64,000 bases of DNA from Formosa sp. L2A11 (GTDB lineage Bacteria; Bacteroidota; Bacteroidia; Flavobacteriales; Flavobacteriaceae), in contig NZ_CP047028.1 in assembly GCF_009796865.1 (NCBI RefSeq), positions 3,658,001 to 3,722,000 on the forward strand, read 5' to 3'. How positions within the stretch are numbered: the stretch's first letter is position 1; each line of letters begins with the position of its first letter. The notes beneath the pieces are model-generated. The model was not told where the DNA came from. It worked only from the letters and a program-made list of their open reading frames with translations, and did no database searches. Below, piece by piece: positions 33,859 through 42,877 of the stretch. A program made the translations under genes and the position numbers.

Positions 33859-34638
33859 TTATTCAATTGGCATATCTTGCACACATCGAAAGCCTAAGTT
33901 CTTAATATTATAACGTGCTGTAATACTTCCACGAAATGCATAGCGCATAAAGGCAGCGTAGTTCATTAAATCGGTAGCTCCTACAGCAGCACTTCCGCAG
34001 AATAGATTGGTATCTTTATCGACATCTTTTCGAGATTCTCCTGTAATTAATATGGAGTTAAAATCTGAAGTCCATTCCCATACTAAACCATGTAAATCTT
34101 TTACGCCCCAAAAATTTTCTGGGTTTCGTCCAACTTCATATGTATTTGTTCGCGGTGCTTCATACCAAGATAAAATTTTCTCGTTATAGGTTTTCTTTAC
34201 CCGTGCATCTGCAAGTTCTTCATCTGCCATAGCAACATATTCCCATTCATCTACCGTTGGTAATCGTTTACCCTGACACTCACAGTATTTACTTGCTGCA
34301 AACCAAGATACATATGTAATTGGACTTTCAAGACGTTCTGTATGGTTTAAAATCGTATCGTTTTTCCAATTTATTAAATACATTTCATCTGCAAATAATC
34401 GTTTTACTTTAGACTTTTGCCATTCTGGATATTGCTTTACAAAATCTACATATTGTTGATTTGTAACTGGCAGTTTGTCCATAAAAAAATCATTTACTTT
34501 AACTAAAACAGAGTCCCTACCATAAAGCGGAATATAACTTCCGCCCTGAATGTGTAACATATCTTTGTTTGTTTGTCCAAACACTACGGTTTGTAATAAA
34601 AATGCTATACCAAATAATATATATGTTTTTTTAAACAT
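33859..34638 (-). CDS. Periplasmic NirV-like protein of the formylglycine-generating-enzyme fold
   Basis: A 259-residue protein with a signal peptide (1-21, ending TVVFGQ) and the SUMF1/FGE-sulfatase fold: VNDFFMDKLPVTNQQYVDFV (about 47-66), SPITYVSWFAASKYCECQGKRLPT, WEYVAMADEE, GVKDLHGLVWEWTSDF and the ending NIKNLGFRCVQD. The paired active-site cysteines of true formylglycine-generating enzymes are not evident, so it is unlikely to make formylglycine. A related gene, nirV, follows nirK in Rhodobacter, and this gene also lies directly after nirK (9 bases), so I infer an accessory role in nitrite reduction. Confidence 0.82.
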   Translation of the reverse strand: MFKKTYILFGIAFLLQTVVFGQTNKDMLHIQGGSYIPLYGRDSVLVKVNDFFMDKLPVTNQQYVDFVKQYPEWQKSKVKRLFADEMYLINWKNDTILNHTERLESPITYVSWFAASKYCECQGKRLPTVDEWEYVAMADEELADARVKKTYNEKILSWYEAPRTNTYEVGRNPENFWGVKDLHGLVWEWTSDFNSILITGESRKDVDKDTNLFCGSAAVGATDLMNYAAFMRYAFRGSITARYNIKNLGFRCVQDMPIE

Positions 34639-34647
34639 CGTTTTTGG

Positions 34648-36117
34648 TTATTTCTGGTTTATAACTTTTTCAACCATTTCTGTGGTCACTACTTTTTTAG
34701 AATTTCCCCAACTGTTATAAACGTAAGTTAAAACGTTAGCAACTTCGCTAGGCGATAAACTTTGTCTTGTCATTACACTATTATACGTTTCGCCATTCAC
34801 TGTTATTTCTCCCGTTAATCCATTAAGTACAATACCTATGGCTCTATTCACATCGGCATTTAAAAAATCTGAATTTGCTAAAGGCGGAAATGCACTTGGT
34901 ATACCTTGACCTTCACTTTGGTGACACGCAAAACAGGTTTGCATATACGCTTGCTTACCGCGTTCTAGTTGCTCTTCTAAAGACTGTAAAGGTACTTCTT
35001 CAACAACACTATCTCCTACAGGCATGGTTTGAATACCACCACCTTCTGGTAAATAAATATCGTCTCTTAACTCTCCAGAATATATTTTTTTATCTTCTTC
35101 ACCTTCAACTTTAAGCATTCCTAGAGCTCCTTTATTAAATGCTCTAAAGATAGAGTGATCTACCATAATAAATGTTCCAGGTACTTCCACTTTAAATTCA
35201 ACAATTGCAGCACCTCCGGCAGGTATTAATGTGGTTTGTACATTCATATTTATAAGATCGCCTCCTTCTACATGAACTTTATCAAATATTTCTCCAATAA
35301 CATGAAAAGATGAAACTAAGTTTGGTCCGCCATTACCAACAAATAATCGTACAGTTTCTCCAACATTAGCAGTAATAGCATTATCGCCTGTAAGTGCACC
35401 AACTTTACCATTAAACACTACATAATCTGCTTTTTCATCTATCGCTTTTTGCATATCGAAGGCTTGCAAACCACGTTCTCCATGAGCACCTTTAGTATAA
35501 AAATCGCCTTGCATGAGGTAATATTCTTTATCTACTAAAGGAAGTCCGCCTTCCGGTTCCACTAAGATTAATCCATACATTCCATTTGCAATATGCATTC
35601 CTACAGGAGCAGTCGCACAGTGATACACAAATAATCCAGGATTTAAGACTTTAAATGAAAACACTTTTTCGTGGCCAGGCGCTACAAAAGAAGATTCTGC
35701 ACCTCCGCCAGGACCATTTACAGCATGTAAATCTATGTTATGTGGTAATTTATTATCTGGATGATTCTTTAAATGAAACTCGACTTCATCGCCAACTCGC
35801 GTTCTTATAAAACTTCCTGGCACCGAACCTCCAAAAGTCCAATACACATAACTTACTCCATTAGTCATTTCTCCTTCTTCCTCAAGAATTTCCATATCGA
35901 CTATAAGTTTTTTAGCTTTTCGTCTACCCACTGGGGTTGGAACATGTGGTGGTGCGGTTAATTCTGCTATCATTTCTCGATTAACAGGAATATCAACGGC
36001 TTGTATCTGCTCTTTTTTATTTTTGTTCGAGCAAGCTGTTAATGTTATAAAAGCGAATGCTATAAAGGCTTGCCTACAATTAAAGCATAGTGTTAAAAAG
36101 TGTTGTTTAGTTTTCAT
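34648..36117 (-). CDS. nirK: Copper nitrite reductase with C-terminal cytochrome c domain
   Basis: A 489-residue lipoprotein (ITLTAC, Cys about 29). Two cupredoxin domains follow: [18 protein letters not shown] carries type 2 copper His and the active-site Asp, [17 protein letters not shown] the type 1 copper Cys, His and Met, and [17 protein letters not shown] the second-domain His. The C-terminal part (about 385-489) has a heme c motif CFACHQ and a distal Met candidate in [24 protein letters not shown]. The enzyme reduces nitrite to NO in the periplasm, with the fused cytochrome supplying electrons. It heads a nirK, nirV-like, SCO operon that begins behind the strongest palindrome of the island. 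Confidence 0.94.
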   Translation of the reverse strand: MKTKQHFLTLCFNCRQAFIAFAFITLTACSNKNKKEQIQAVDIPVNREMIAELTAPPHVPTPVGRRKAKKLIVDMEILEEEGEMTNGVSYVYWTFGGSVPGSFIRTRVGDEVEFHLKNHPDNKLPHNIDLHAVNGPGGGAESSFVAPGHEKVFSFKVLNPGLFVYHCATAPVGMHIANGMYGLILVEPEGGLPLVDKEYYLMQGDFYTKGAHGERGLQAFDMQKAIDEKADYVVFNGKVGALTGDNAITANVGETVRLFVGNGGPNLVSSFHVIGEIFDKVHVEGGDLINMNVQTTLIPAGGAAIVEFKVEVPGTFIMVDHSIFRAFNKGALGMLKVEGEEDKKIYSGELRDDIYLPEGGGIQTMPVGDSVVEEVPLQSLEEQLERGKQAYMQTCFACHQSEGQGIPSAFPPLANSDFLNADVNRAIGIVLNGLTGEITVNGETYNSVMTRQSLSPSEVANVLTYVYNSWGNSKKVVTTEMVEKVINQK

Positions 36118-36145
36118 ACAAAAAAGTTATTTATTTGTGGTTATC

Positions 36146-36173
36146 ATAAATCGGACAAAATTGTCCGATTTAT
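36146..36173. promoter_or_regulatory. Rrf2-type operator before nirK
   Basis: ATAAATCGGACAA (36146-36158) and TTGTCCGATTTAT (36161-36173) are perfect 13-base inverted arms around AA, about 29 bases upstream of the nirK start. The core is shared with the sites before norZ and the first Rrf2 gene. The remaining bases between nirK and the second Rrf2 gene are AT-rich and otherwise featureless. Confidence 0.75.
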
Positions 36174-36405
36174 ATATCAAATATATAGATATTACTTTTT
36201 TTTAAACATGATAATTATCAGGTTATTAAAAGCAGTCATAAGAATAATTAATTATTCACTATATTTTTAAATATAATAAGGAATAAAATCTAAAACTGAT
36301 TTAAGTCATTTATAAACTCGAACCTAATACCTACCTTTAAAAAATAAACAAATAATTAACTATTAAACAAGTAGTTAAAATATTAAATAACATAAAATTT
36401 GAATT

Positions 36406-36430
36406 AATTAAAGATATTCGTGTCTTAATT
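36406..36430. promoter_or_regulatory. Diverged operator before the second Rrf2 gene
   Basis: AATTAAAGATA (36406-36416) and TGTCTTAATT (36421-36430) form an imperfect inverted repeat in the same position (34 bases before the ATG) as the operator of the first Rrf2 gene, keeping the outer AATT arms and TGTCT but not the GGACAA core. Confidence 0.45.
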
Positions 36431-36464
36431 TTTCTGTTTTTATATACTAAAAAACACTAAAAAT

Positions 36465-36899
36465 ATGTTTTCAAAAGCATGTGAATACGGTATTAGAGCC
36501 ACAATATTTATTGCAGTAAATTCTTTAGAAAATAGACGTGTGAGTCCTAAAGAAATTGCAAAAGAGATTGATTCTCCAGAAGCATTTACTGCTAAAATTT
36601 TACAAGCTTTAGCAAGAAATCATGTTGTGAACTCTATAAAAGGAGCACATGGTGGGTTTGAAATTGATATAGTAAATATAAAAAAAATAAAGCTTTCGGA
36701 TATTGTTGTAGCTATTGATGGTGATCAAATTTACGAAAGTTGCGGTATCGGATTACATGTTTGTAATGACGATAGTCCATGCCCTATGCATCAAAAATTT
36801 AAATCGATTCGAGCAGAATTGAAACATATGTTAGAATCTACAAGCCTTGAAGAATTAGCTACAGACATAGAGTTAGGGAAAGCGCTATTAAAACGCTAA
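36465..36899 (+). CDS. Rrf2-family regulator, probable NO/Fe-S sensor (second copy)
   Basis: A 144-residue paralogue of the gene at 27987, identical in length and in the three cysteine positions 93, 100 and 106. It differs mostly outside the DNA-binding helices; INSPEAFTAKILQAL/IDSPEAFTAKILQAL and SIKGAHGGFEI are shared, which suggests the two proteins recognise similar DNA. It stands divergently from nirK with 347 bases between the two starts. I infer a duplicate sensor that governs nirK or fine-tunes the same regulon. Which protein binds which operator cannot be told here. Confidence 0.88.
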   Translation: MFSKACEYGIRATIFIAVNSLENRRVSPKEIAKEIDSPEAFTAKILQALARNHVVNSIKGAHGGFEIDIVNIKKIKLSDIVVAIDGDQIYESCGIGLHVCNDDSPCPMHQKFKSIRAELKHMLESTSLEELATDIELGKALLKR

Positions 36900-36965
36900 A
36901 AATCAAATATTCATACACAAATACATAGTAATATATTTTGAATTTGTATAATGGTCGATATTTCT

Positions 36966-36984
36966 TGTAAACTTCCCGTTTACA
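36966..36984. repeat. Short perfect inverted repeat between the Rrf2 and parA genes
   Basis: TGTAAAC and GTTTACA flank TTCCC. There is no T-run, so it is a poor intrinsic terminator; it may be a protein-binding site. The 293-base gap 36900-37192 otherwise shows nothing I can support. Confidence 0.4.
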
Positions 36985-37192
36985 GACATGTTTTAGCTTT
37001 CCTTTTGAATTAATAATGCTTAAATAAATTCCGATTAAATTCATTATTATTATTAGAAATTCTTTCATTCGATCTTACAGTAGTCTAACAAAGGGCTTAG
37101 AAAAAGAAAACGCACTTAACATTTGTTAACAAGTTACATTTTTAAAACTCATAAATAGTTGTATTTTTACACCTAATAAAATCAAATTATTA

Positions 37193-37957
37193 ATGGGTAA
37201 GATCATTGCAATTGCAAATCAAAAAGGAGGCGTAGGAAAAACAACGACTTCTATTAATTTAGCAGCCTCTTTAGGGGTGCTTGAAAAGAAAGTATTGCTG
37301 ATTGATGCCGATCCTCAAGCCAATGCCACTTCGGGATTAGGTATAGATGTAGAGACTGTTGAAATTGGAACTTACCAATTATTGGAACATACCAATACAG
37401 CGAAAGAAGCTATTCTACAAACCGAAACTCCGAATTTAGACATCATTGCATCGCATATAGACTTAGTTGCTATTGAAATTGAACTTGTAGATAAGGACGA
37501 TAGAGAATATATGCTAAAACGTGCATTAGCAGAAGTTAAAGACGATTACGATTATATTATAATTGATTGTGCCCCATCTTTAGGCTTATTAACTCTTAAT
37601 GCGTTAACAGCTTCAGATGCCGTAATTATCCCAATTCAATGCGAATATTTTGCTCTTGAAGGTTTAGGAAAATTATTAAACACCGTTAAAAGTGTTCAAA
37701 AAATACACAATCCTGAATTAGATATTGAAGGTTTATTATTAACCATGTACGACTCACGTTTAAGACTTTCTAACCAAGTGGTAGAAGAAGTACAAAAACA
37801 TTTTAATGATATGGTTTTTAAAACTATAATACAACGAAATGTACGTTTAAGTGAAGCACCAAGTTTTGGTGAAAGCATTATTAATTTTGATGCAAGTAGT
37901 AAAGGTGCTATAAACTATTTAAGTTTGGCTAAAGAAATAATAAACAAAAACTCCTAG
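37193..37957 (+). CDS. parA: Chromosome-partitioning ATPase ParA (Soj)
   Basis: A 254-residue ParA with the deviant Walker A motif KGGVGKTT at residues 11-18, DADPQANATSGLG (about 39-51) and YIIIDCAPSLGLLTLNAL (about 122-139). It binds nucleoid DNA in its ATP form and moves or positions ParB-bound origins. The length and the parB gene 8 bases downstream are typical. It starts a long plus-strand run of housekeeping genes (parA to the DUF6122 gene). Confidence 0.95.
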   Translation: MGKIIAIANQKGGVGKTTTSINLAASLGVLEKKVLLIDADPQANATSGLGIDVETVEIGTYQLLEHTNTAKEAILQTETPNLDIIASHIDLVAIEIELVDKDDREYMLKRALAEVKDDYDYIIIDCAPSLGLLTLNALTASDAVIIPIQCEYFALEGLGKLLNTVKSVQKIHNPELDIEGLLLTMYDSRLRLSNQVVEEVQKHFNDMVFKTIIQRNVRLSEAPSFGESIINFDASSKGAINYLSLAKEIINKNS

Positions 37958-37965
37958 AAAAGAAT

Positions 37966-38880
37966 ATGGCGAAGGCAGTAAGAAAACAAGCATTAGGAAG
38001 AGGATTATCTGCATTATTAAAAGACCCGACTAACGATATTAACTCGGTTCAAGATAAAAATGCTGATAAAGTTATAGGAAATATTGTAGAGTTAGAATTA
38101 AGTACTATTGAAATGAATCCGTTTCAGCCACGTACAAATTTTAACGAAGAATCACTGCGCGAACTATCTTCATCTATAAAAGAATTAGGGGTAATTCAGC
38201 CTATTACAGTTAGAAAATTAGATTTTAACACCTATCAATTAGTATCTGGAGAACGTCGTATGCGCGCCTCAGAAGCTTTAGGGTTAAAAACCATTCCTGC
38301 TTATATACGTATTGCAAACGACCAGGAGTCTTTAGAAATGGCTTTAGTTGAAAATATTCAACGCCAAGACTTAGACCCTATTGAAATTGCTTTATCATAC
38401 CAACGTTTAATAGATGAGATTAATTTAACACAAGAGCAAATGAGCGATCGTGTTGGAAAAAAACGATCTACAATTGCCAATTATTTACGCCTTTTAAAAT
38501 TAGATCCAATCATTCAAACAGGAATGCGAGACGGATTTATTTCTATGGGTCATGGCCGAGCAATTATTAATATTGAAGACCATAGCATTCAAATAGAAAT
38601 TTATACACGTATCTTAAAACAAAAATTATCTGTTAGAGATACTGAAAGTTTAGTAAAAAATTATAACGAAAATAAATCTTTAGATGAAGCAAAACCTACA
38701 GACAAACAAAACACAGAACCCCCTAAGTTTGTAACTAAAAGTATCGAGGATTTTTCTGATTATTTCGGACATAAAATCGATATTAAAATAGCTAAAAACG
38801 GAAAAGGAAAAATAACAATTCCTTTTCATTCTGAAGAAGACTTTAATCGTATAAAAAAACTTGTACACAGTGCAAAGTAA
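37966..38880 (+). CDS. parB: Chromosome-partitioning protein ParB
   Basis: A 304-residue ParB: RGLSALL near the N-terminus (12-18) for ParA contact, the CTP-binding region with VSGERRMRASEALG (93-106) and ENIQRQDLDPIE (129-140), a helix-turn-helix (about 148-175, LTQEQMSDRVGKKRSTIANYLRLLK order) and a C-terminal dimerisation domain. It loads at parS sites and spreads as a CTP-dependent clamp. It follows parA by 8 bases. I did not find a convincing parS palindrome in this window, but I could not search exhaustively. Confidence 0.95.
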   Translation: MAKAVRKQALGRGLSALLKDPTNDINSVQDKNADKVIGNIVELELSTIEMNPFQPRTNFNEESLRELSSSIKELGVIQPITVRKLDFNTYQLVSGERRMRASEALGLKTIPAYIRIANDQESLEMALVENIQRQDLDPIEIALSYQRLIDEINLTQEQMSDRVGKKRSTIANYLRLLKLDPIIQTGMRDGFISMGHGRAIINIEDHSIQIEIYTRILKQKLSVRDTESLVKNYNENKSLDEAKPTDKQNTEPPKFVTKSIEDFSDYFGHKIDIKIAKNGKGKITIPFHSEEDFNRIKKLVHSAK

Positions 38881-39529
38881 ATTTTGTATAACTACCCTAC
38901 TCTTTTTTGTATTCTGCTTAAATAGCTTAGCACAAAAAACAGAAAAAGATCAATCTGCAAATACTAAAAAAGTTGTAGATACATTGATGGTGGATAATGC
39001 TAAAATTATAACCACTTCTGAAGAAACCGTAGTTACAACAACAGATTCTTTAGCAATTAAACCTGAAAAAGAATCCAGACTAACAGATCCTTTAGCGCCA
39101 GCACGTGCCGCTTTTTATTCGGCCATACTTCCAGGTTTAGGACAAGCATATAACAGAAAATACTGGAAAATTCCAATTGTTTACGCAGCTATTGGTACAG
39201 GTATTTACTTTTATATAGATAATAACAATGCTTACAACGACTATCGCGATGCTTACAAACGCAGATTAGCCGGTTATACAGATGATCAATACTACGGTAG
39301 AATCTCTGACGACGGACTAATTAATGCGCAAGAGCAGTTGCGAGAGAATAAAGAATTATCATTACTAATTACGCTAGGTTTATACGTCTTAAATATTGTT
39401 GATGCCAATGTAGATGCACATTTACTACAATTTAACATCGACGATAATTTATCTCTAGCACCTAAGTTTAATTATAACGAGGTAGAACGATCAACTAATC
39501 TTGGGTTCTCCTTTAATTTTAAATTTTAA
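38870..39529 (+). CDS. DUF5683 domain-containing membrane protein
   Basis: The protein has an N-terminal signal (FCITTLLFFVFCLNSLAQ), a variable linker, and the conserved DUF5683 segment PARAAFYSAILPGLGQAYNRKYWKIPIVYAAIG (split motifs, about residues 80-112) with two or three membrane helices. I prefer GTG 38870 as start, which gives 219 residues and overlaps the parB stop by 11 bases; TTG 38861 is an alternative three codons upstream. The family is found next to parB and dapB in flavobacteria, but its function is not known. Its coupling to parB suggests an envelope role linked to growth, which is only inference. Confidence 0.75.
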   Translation: MQSKFCITTLLFFVFCLNSLAQKTEKDQSANTKKVVDTLMVDNAKIITTSEETVVTTTDSLAIKPEKESRLTDPLAPARAAFYSAILPGLGQAYNRKYWKIPIVYAAIGTGIYFYIDNNNAYNDYRDAYKRRLAGYTDDQYYGRISDDGLINAQEQLRENKELSLLITLGLYVLNIVDANVDAHLLQFNIDDNLSLAPKFNYNEVERSTNLGFSFNFKF

Positions 39530-39539
39530 ATTTTACATC

Positions 39540-40244
39540 ATGAAAATTGCATTACTTGGATACGGAAAAATGGGTAAAACCATTGAACAAATAGCACTAA
39601 ATCGTGGCCATGAAATAGTAATCAAAGCGACTACAGAAAATTCTAATTACGATATCACACAGGCAGATATTGCAATAGATTTTAGTTTACCTGACGCAGT
39701 AGTACCACACCTTACTAATTGTTTCAATAATGGCGTTCCTGTAATTTGTGGAACAACAGGTTGGTTAGAAGATTACGATAAAATGGTTGCTTTATGTGAA
39801 GAAAAAAAAGGAGCTTTTATTTATGCCTCAAATTTTAGTTTAGGTGTAAATATCTTTTTTGAATTAAACAAAGTATTAGCTAGAATGATGAGTAATAGAA
39901 AACGTTATAACGTTTCTATGAAAGAAATACATCATACTAAAAAATTAGACAAACCAAGCGGAACAGCAATCTCTTTAGCAAAAGACATTATTTCGGAACA
40001 TAAAAAATACGACAAATGGGCTTTAGACAGTAGAGAAGCAAATACGGTTCCTATAGTTGCAAAACGTTTTCCAGAAGTAAGAGGTACACATATTGTAACT
40101 TATGATAGTAGTATAGATTCTATTACAATAGAACATAAAGCACACAGTAGAGAAGGTTTTGCAGTTGGTGCAGTTGTTGCTGCTGAATGGTTATTAGGAA
40201 AAACAGGTGTATACAGCATGAAAGATGTGTTAAATATTGGTTAA
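39540..40244 (+). CDS. dapB: 4-hydroxy-tetrahydrodipicolinate reductase
   Basis: The start at ATG 39540 gives 234 residues and puts LLGYGKMGKTIEQIA, the NAD(P)H-binding loop, at the N-terminus; an upstream in-frame ATG at 39501 lies inside the previous gene. CGTTGWLEDY (near 77), ASNFSLGVNIFFELN and the catalytic EIHHTKKLDKPSGTA (His and Lys) are all present. DapB makes tetrahydrodipicolinate in the lysine and peptidoglycan precursor pathway. It is 10 bases after the DUF5683 gene and about 100 bases before lepB. Confidence 0.94.
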   Translation: MKIALLGYGKMGKTIEQIALNRGHEIVIKATTENSNYDITQADIAIDFSLPDAVVPHLTNCFNNGVPVICGTTGWLEDYDKMVALCEEKKGAFIYASNFSLGVNIFFELNKVLARMMSNRKRYNVSMKEIHHTKKLDKPSGTAISLAKDIISEHKKYDKWALDSREANTVPIVAKRFPEVRGTHIVTYDSSIDSITIEHKAHSREGFAVGAVVAAEWLLGKTGVYSMKDVLNIG

Positions 40245-40347
40245 TACTATAAAAACCTGTTACATTAATTCCCTTATCAATACTAATACTAATACAAATA
40301 TTCAGATTAATTCTTGTCTTTTAGGCAATTAGCAACATAAGTAGATT

Positions 40348-41931
40348 ATGACTTTAACTCAGTGGTTCATCTTTATTTTAATTATCCAATTCGTTCACGG
40401 ATTAGGAACTTGGAAACTTTACGTAAAAGCAGGTAGGCAAGCATGGGAAGCTTTTATTCCTGTTTACAATGCTATTGTTTTAATGAAAATAATAAATAGA
40501 CCTTGGTGGTGGACAATTCTAATCTTCTTACCTATTGTTAATTTAATTATGTTTCCTGTAATATGGGTAGAAACCGCTAGAAGTTTCGGTAAAAACACCA
40601 CTCTAGATACCATTCTTGCAGTAGTATCTCTTGGTTTATACAATTATTACCTAAACTACGTCGCAACAGATTTAGAATATATAAAAGACAGAAGTTTAGA
40701 ACCTAGAACAAGTGCAGGAGACTGGATTAGTTCTATCTTATTTGCTGTAGTTGCTGCAACCATAGTACATACTTACATTATTCAGCCGTTTACAATTCCA
40801 ACCTCATCTTTAGAGAAAACATTACTTGTAGGCGACTTTCTTTTTGTAAGCAAGTTAAACTATGGACCACGTTTACCAGAAACAACATTGGCTTTACCAA
40901 TGGTTCACGATTCAATTCCGAAAACCAAGTTAAAATCATACATCGCAGACGATAATTTAGAAACAAAAGAAGAGTCTTGGAAAAACAAAACATTGTTACC
41001 TTATCTAAGATTACCTGGATTTCAAAAAATAAAACGTAACGATATTGTTGTGTTTAATTGGCCTGTAGATACAGTTACAGACTTTTTTAGCACGCCAGAT
41101 CGTAACCATTGGAAACCTGTCGATAAAAAATCTAACTACGTAAAACGTTGTGTTGGTCTTCCTGGAGATTCTCTAGAAGTAAGAAATGGATATGTTTATA
41201 TTAACGGTAAACAAAACAAATTACCAGAACGTGCTAGACTGCAATTTAGCTATTTAGTACAACCTAAAACACATCAATTTAACGCTAAAGAATTAGCAGA
41301 TCGATATGGCATTACAGACCGTTTTGGAATCATTAACGACAAGAACACTTATATGTTTATGTCTATTACAGATGAAGCCGTAGAGCAGTTTAAAAATCAT
41401 CCAAACGTAGAAAGCATTACTCCTATTAAAGAAGAAAAAGGAGTAAGAGATTCTCGAATTTTTCCTCAGAACCCAAATTACAATTGGAATAATGATTTCT
41501 TCGGACCATTATACATTCCTCAAGCAGGAAAAACTATAGCTTTAAATGTAGATATTTTACCGCTTTACAAGCGCGTTATTACAGAATACGAGGGCAATAA
41601 ATTACAAGTAAAAGGAAACCAAATATATGTAAATGGAACAGCTGCAGACAGCTATACATTTAAACAAGATTACTATTGGATGATGGGAGATAATAGACAC
41701 AACTCTCAAGACGCAAGAGCTTGGGGATTTGTTCCGTTTGACCACGTTGTTGGTAAACCTGTATTTATTTGGATGAGTTGGGACCAATACGGAAAACCAC
41801 GTTGGGACCGTTTCTTTACAACTGTTGGCGGAAACGGAAAACCAGTATCTTACTTAATTCCGTCGCTTATTATTATTGCTGGATTATTCGGTTTTAATAC
41901 GTACAGAAAACGTAAAAAAGCAAATGCGTAA
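40348..41931 (+). CDS. lepB: Signal peptidase I with N-terminal membrane extension
   Basis: At 527 residues this is longer than most signal peptidases. Residues 1-105 form a hydrophobic domain (DUF5684-like, two to three helices), followed by a membrane anchor (about 126-147) and the S26 peptidase core: IPTSSLEKTLLVGD with catalytic Ser154, NYVKRCVGLPGDSLEVRNG with catalytic Lys266, and GDNRHNSQDARAWGFVP (about 450-466). A large insertion between the Ser and Lys boxes, and another before the last box, are usual for Bacteroidota. A final helix (about 500-518) is present. It cleaves signal peptides at the outer face of the inner membrane. Confidence 0.93.
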   Translation: MTLTQWFIFILIIQFVHGLGTWKLYVKAGRQAWEAFIPVYNAIVLMKIINRPWWWTILIFLPIVNLIMFPVIWVETARSFGKNTTLDTILAVVSLGLYNYYLNYVATDLEYIKDRSLEPRTSAGDWISSILFAVVAATIVHTYIIQPFTIPTSSLEKTLLVGDFLFVSKLNYGPRLPETTLALPMVHDSIPKTKLKSYIADDNLETKEESWKNKTLLPYLRLPGFQKIKRNDIVVFNWPVDTVTDFFSTPDRNHWKPVDKKSNYVKRCVGLPGDSLEVRNGYVYINGKQNKLPERARLQFSYLVQPKTHQFNAKELADRYGITDRFGIINDKNTYMFMSITDEAVEQFKNHPNVESITPIKEEKGVRDSRIFPQNPNYNWNNDFFGPLYIPQAGKTIALNVDILPLYKRVITEYEGNKLQVKGNQIYVNGTAADSYTFKQDYYWMMGDNRHNSQDARAWGFVPFDHVVGKPVFIWMSWDQYGKPRWDRFFTTVGGNGKPVSYLIPSLIIIAGLFGFNTYRKRKKANA

Positions 41932-41942
41932 CGAATACTTTT

Positions 41943-42569
41943 ATGAGTTTGAATAGTCTTTTACATCCTACTTATTTTCCGAATATTACACACATGGCAG
42001 CCATTGCGCAGTCTGATGTGGTAACCTTTGAAATGGATGATAATTTTGCAAAACAAACCTATAGAACGCGTACGTATATATATGCCGCTAATGGCAAATT
42101 ATTATTAAATATTCCGGTGATTTATACTCAAAAAAATCGCCAAAAGTATCGTGAAGTAAAGATTTCTAATACTGAAAACTGGCAAAGTTTACATTGGAAA
42201 TCTTTACTTTCCGCATACAAAACGTCTCCTTTCTTTGAATATTACGAAGATGATTTGCGTCCGCTTTTTGAAACCAAAGCAGAGTACATTTTAGATTTTA
42301 ATTTAAAATGTTTCGAGACCATTTCTGAATGTCTTCAATTAGAAAAAACAATTCATAAAACTGAAGAATTCAAACATGAGATTACTAATGGCACTGATTT
42401 AAGAGCTTTAGTAAACCCAAAATCTGCAATAGATTTTCAGAATAAAAAATACACACAAGTGTTTGGCGACAAGCATGGATTTATTAATAATTTAAGTGTT
42501 TTAGATTTATTATTTAACGAAGGTCCGAATGCATTAGATTACTTAGAAAATCAAGATCTTTCACTGTAA
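41943..42569 (+). CDS. WbqC family protein
   Basis: A 208-residue protein with LLHPTYFPNITHMAAIAQSD (6-25), YRTRTYIYAANGKLLLNIPV (about 39-58) and KWNWQ-like NWQSLHWKSLLSAYKTSPFFEYY, all diagnostic of the WbqC family. WbqC-like proteins occur in O-antigen and glycolipid loci, but the reaction is unsettled; many copies, as here, stand next to lepB in flavobacteria. It starts 11 bases after lepB and its last base is shared with the start of the next gene, so it belongs to the operon. Confidence 0.88.
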   Translation: MSLNSLLHPTYFPNITHMAAIAQSDVVTFEMDDNFAKQTYRTRTYIYAANGKLLLNIPVIYTQKNRQKYREVKISNTENWQSLHWKSLLSAYKTSPFFEYYEDDLRPLFETKAEYILDFNLKCFETISECLQLEKTIHKTEEFKHEITNGTDLRALVNPKSAIDFQNKKYTQVFGDKHGFINNLSVLDLLFNEGPNALDYLENQDLSL

Positions 42570-42877
42570 TGCTTCAGCCTTTTATACATTATGGCATCCA
42601 TTTTATAGGCCCATTAGTTGTTGCGCTTTGGTTTTACAAACCCGAATGGAAACACGCTTATTTAATTATGATTTGTGGTATGTTAATAGATTTAGATCAT
42701 CTTTTAGCTACGCCTATATTTAGTCCCGGACGTTGTAGCATAAACTTTCATCCGCTTCACTCCTATTACGCTATAGCAATATATATACTCCTTTTATTAC
42801 CTAAAAAAACACGCCTTATTGGTTTAGGTTTAGTTATTCACATTATAGCAGATGCTGTAGATTGTAGCCTAATGTAA
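42569..42877 (+). CDS. DUF6122 family small membrane protein
   Basis: A 102-residue protein with three or four short membrane segments and many polar or charged residues between them, including LDHLLATPIF and RCSINFHPLHSYYAI. The HY, LDH, HPLH and H-x-x-A-D pattern resembles metal-dependent membrane hydrolases such as the YdjM/DUF457 group, which is an inference. It shares one base with the WbqC gene and overlaps the convergent nuclease-like gene by nine bases. Family call is from memory of flavobacterial neighbours of lepB and WbqC genes. Confidence 0.65.
   Translation: MLQPFIHYGIHFIGPLVVALWFYKPEWKHAYLIMICGMLIDLDHLLATPIFSPGRCSINFHPLHSYYAIAIYILLLLPKKTRLIGLGLVIHIIADAVDCSLM

Noticed and set aside
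33859..34638. True formylglycine-generating enzyme serving a sulfatase
   Set aside because: No sulfatase gene is nearby, the active-site cysteine pair is not evident, and the gene is embedded in a nirK operon.
36859..37068. Minus-strand frame of 69 codons after the second Rrf2 gene
   Set aside because: Hydrophobic and AT-driven, overlaps the end of a real gene, and has no recognisable family; most likely chance.
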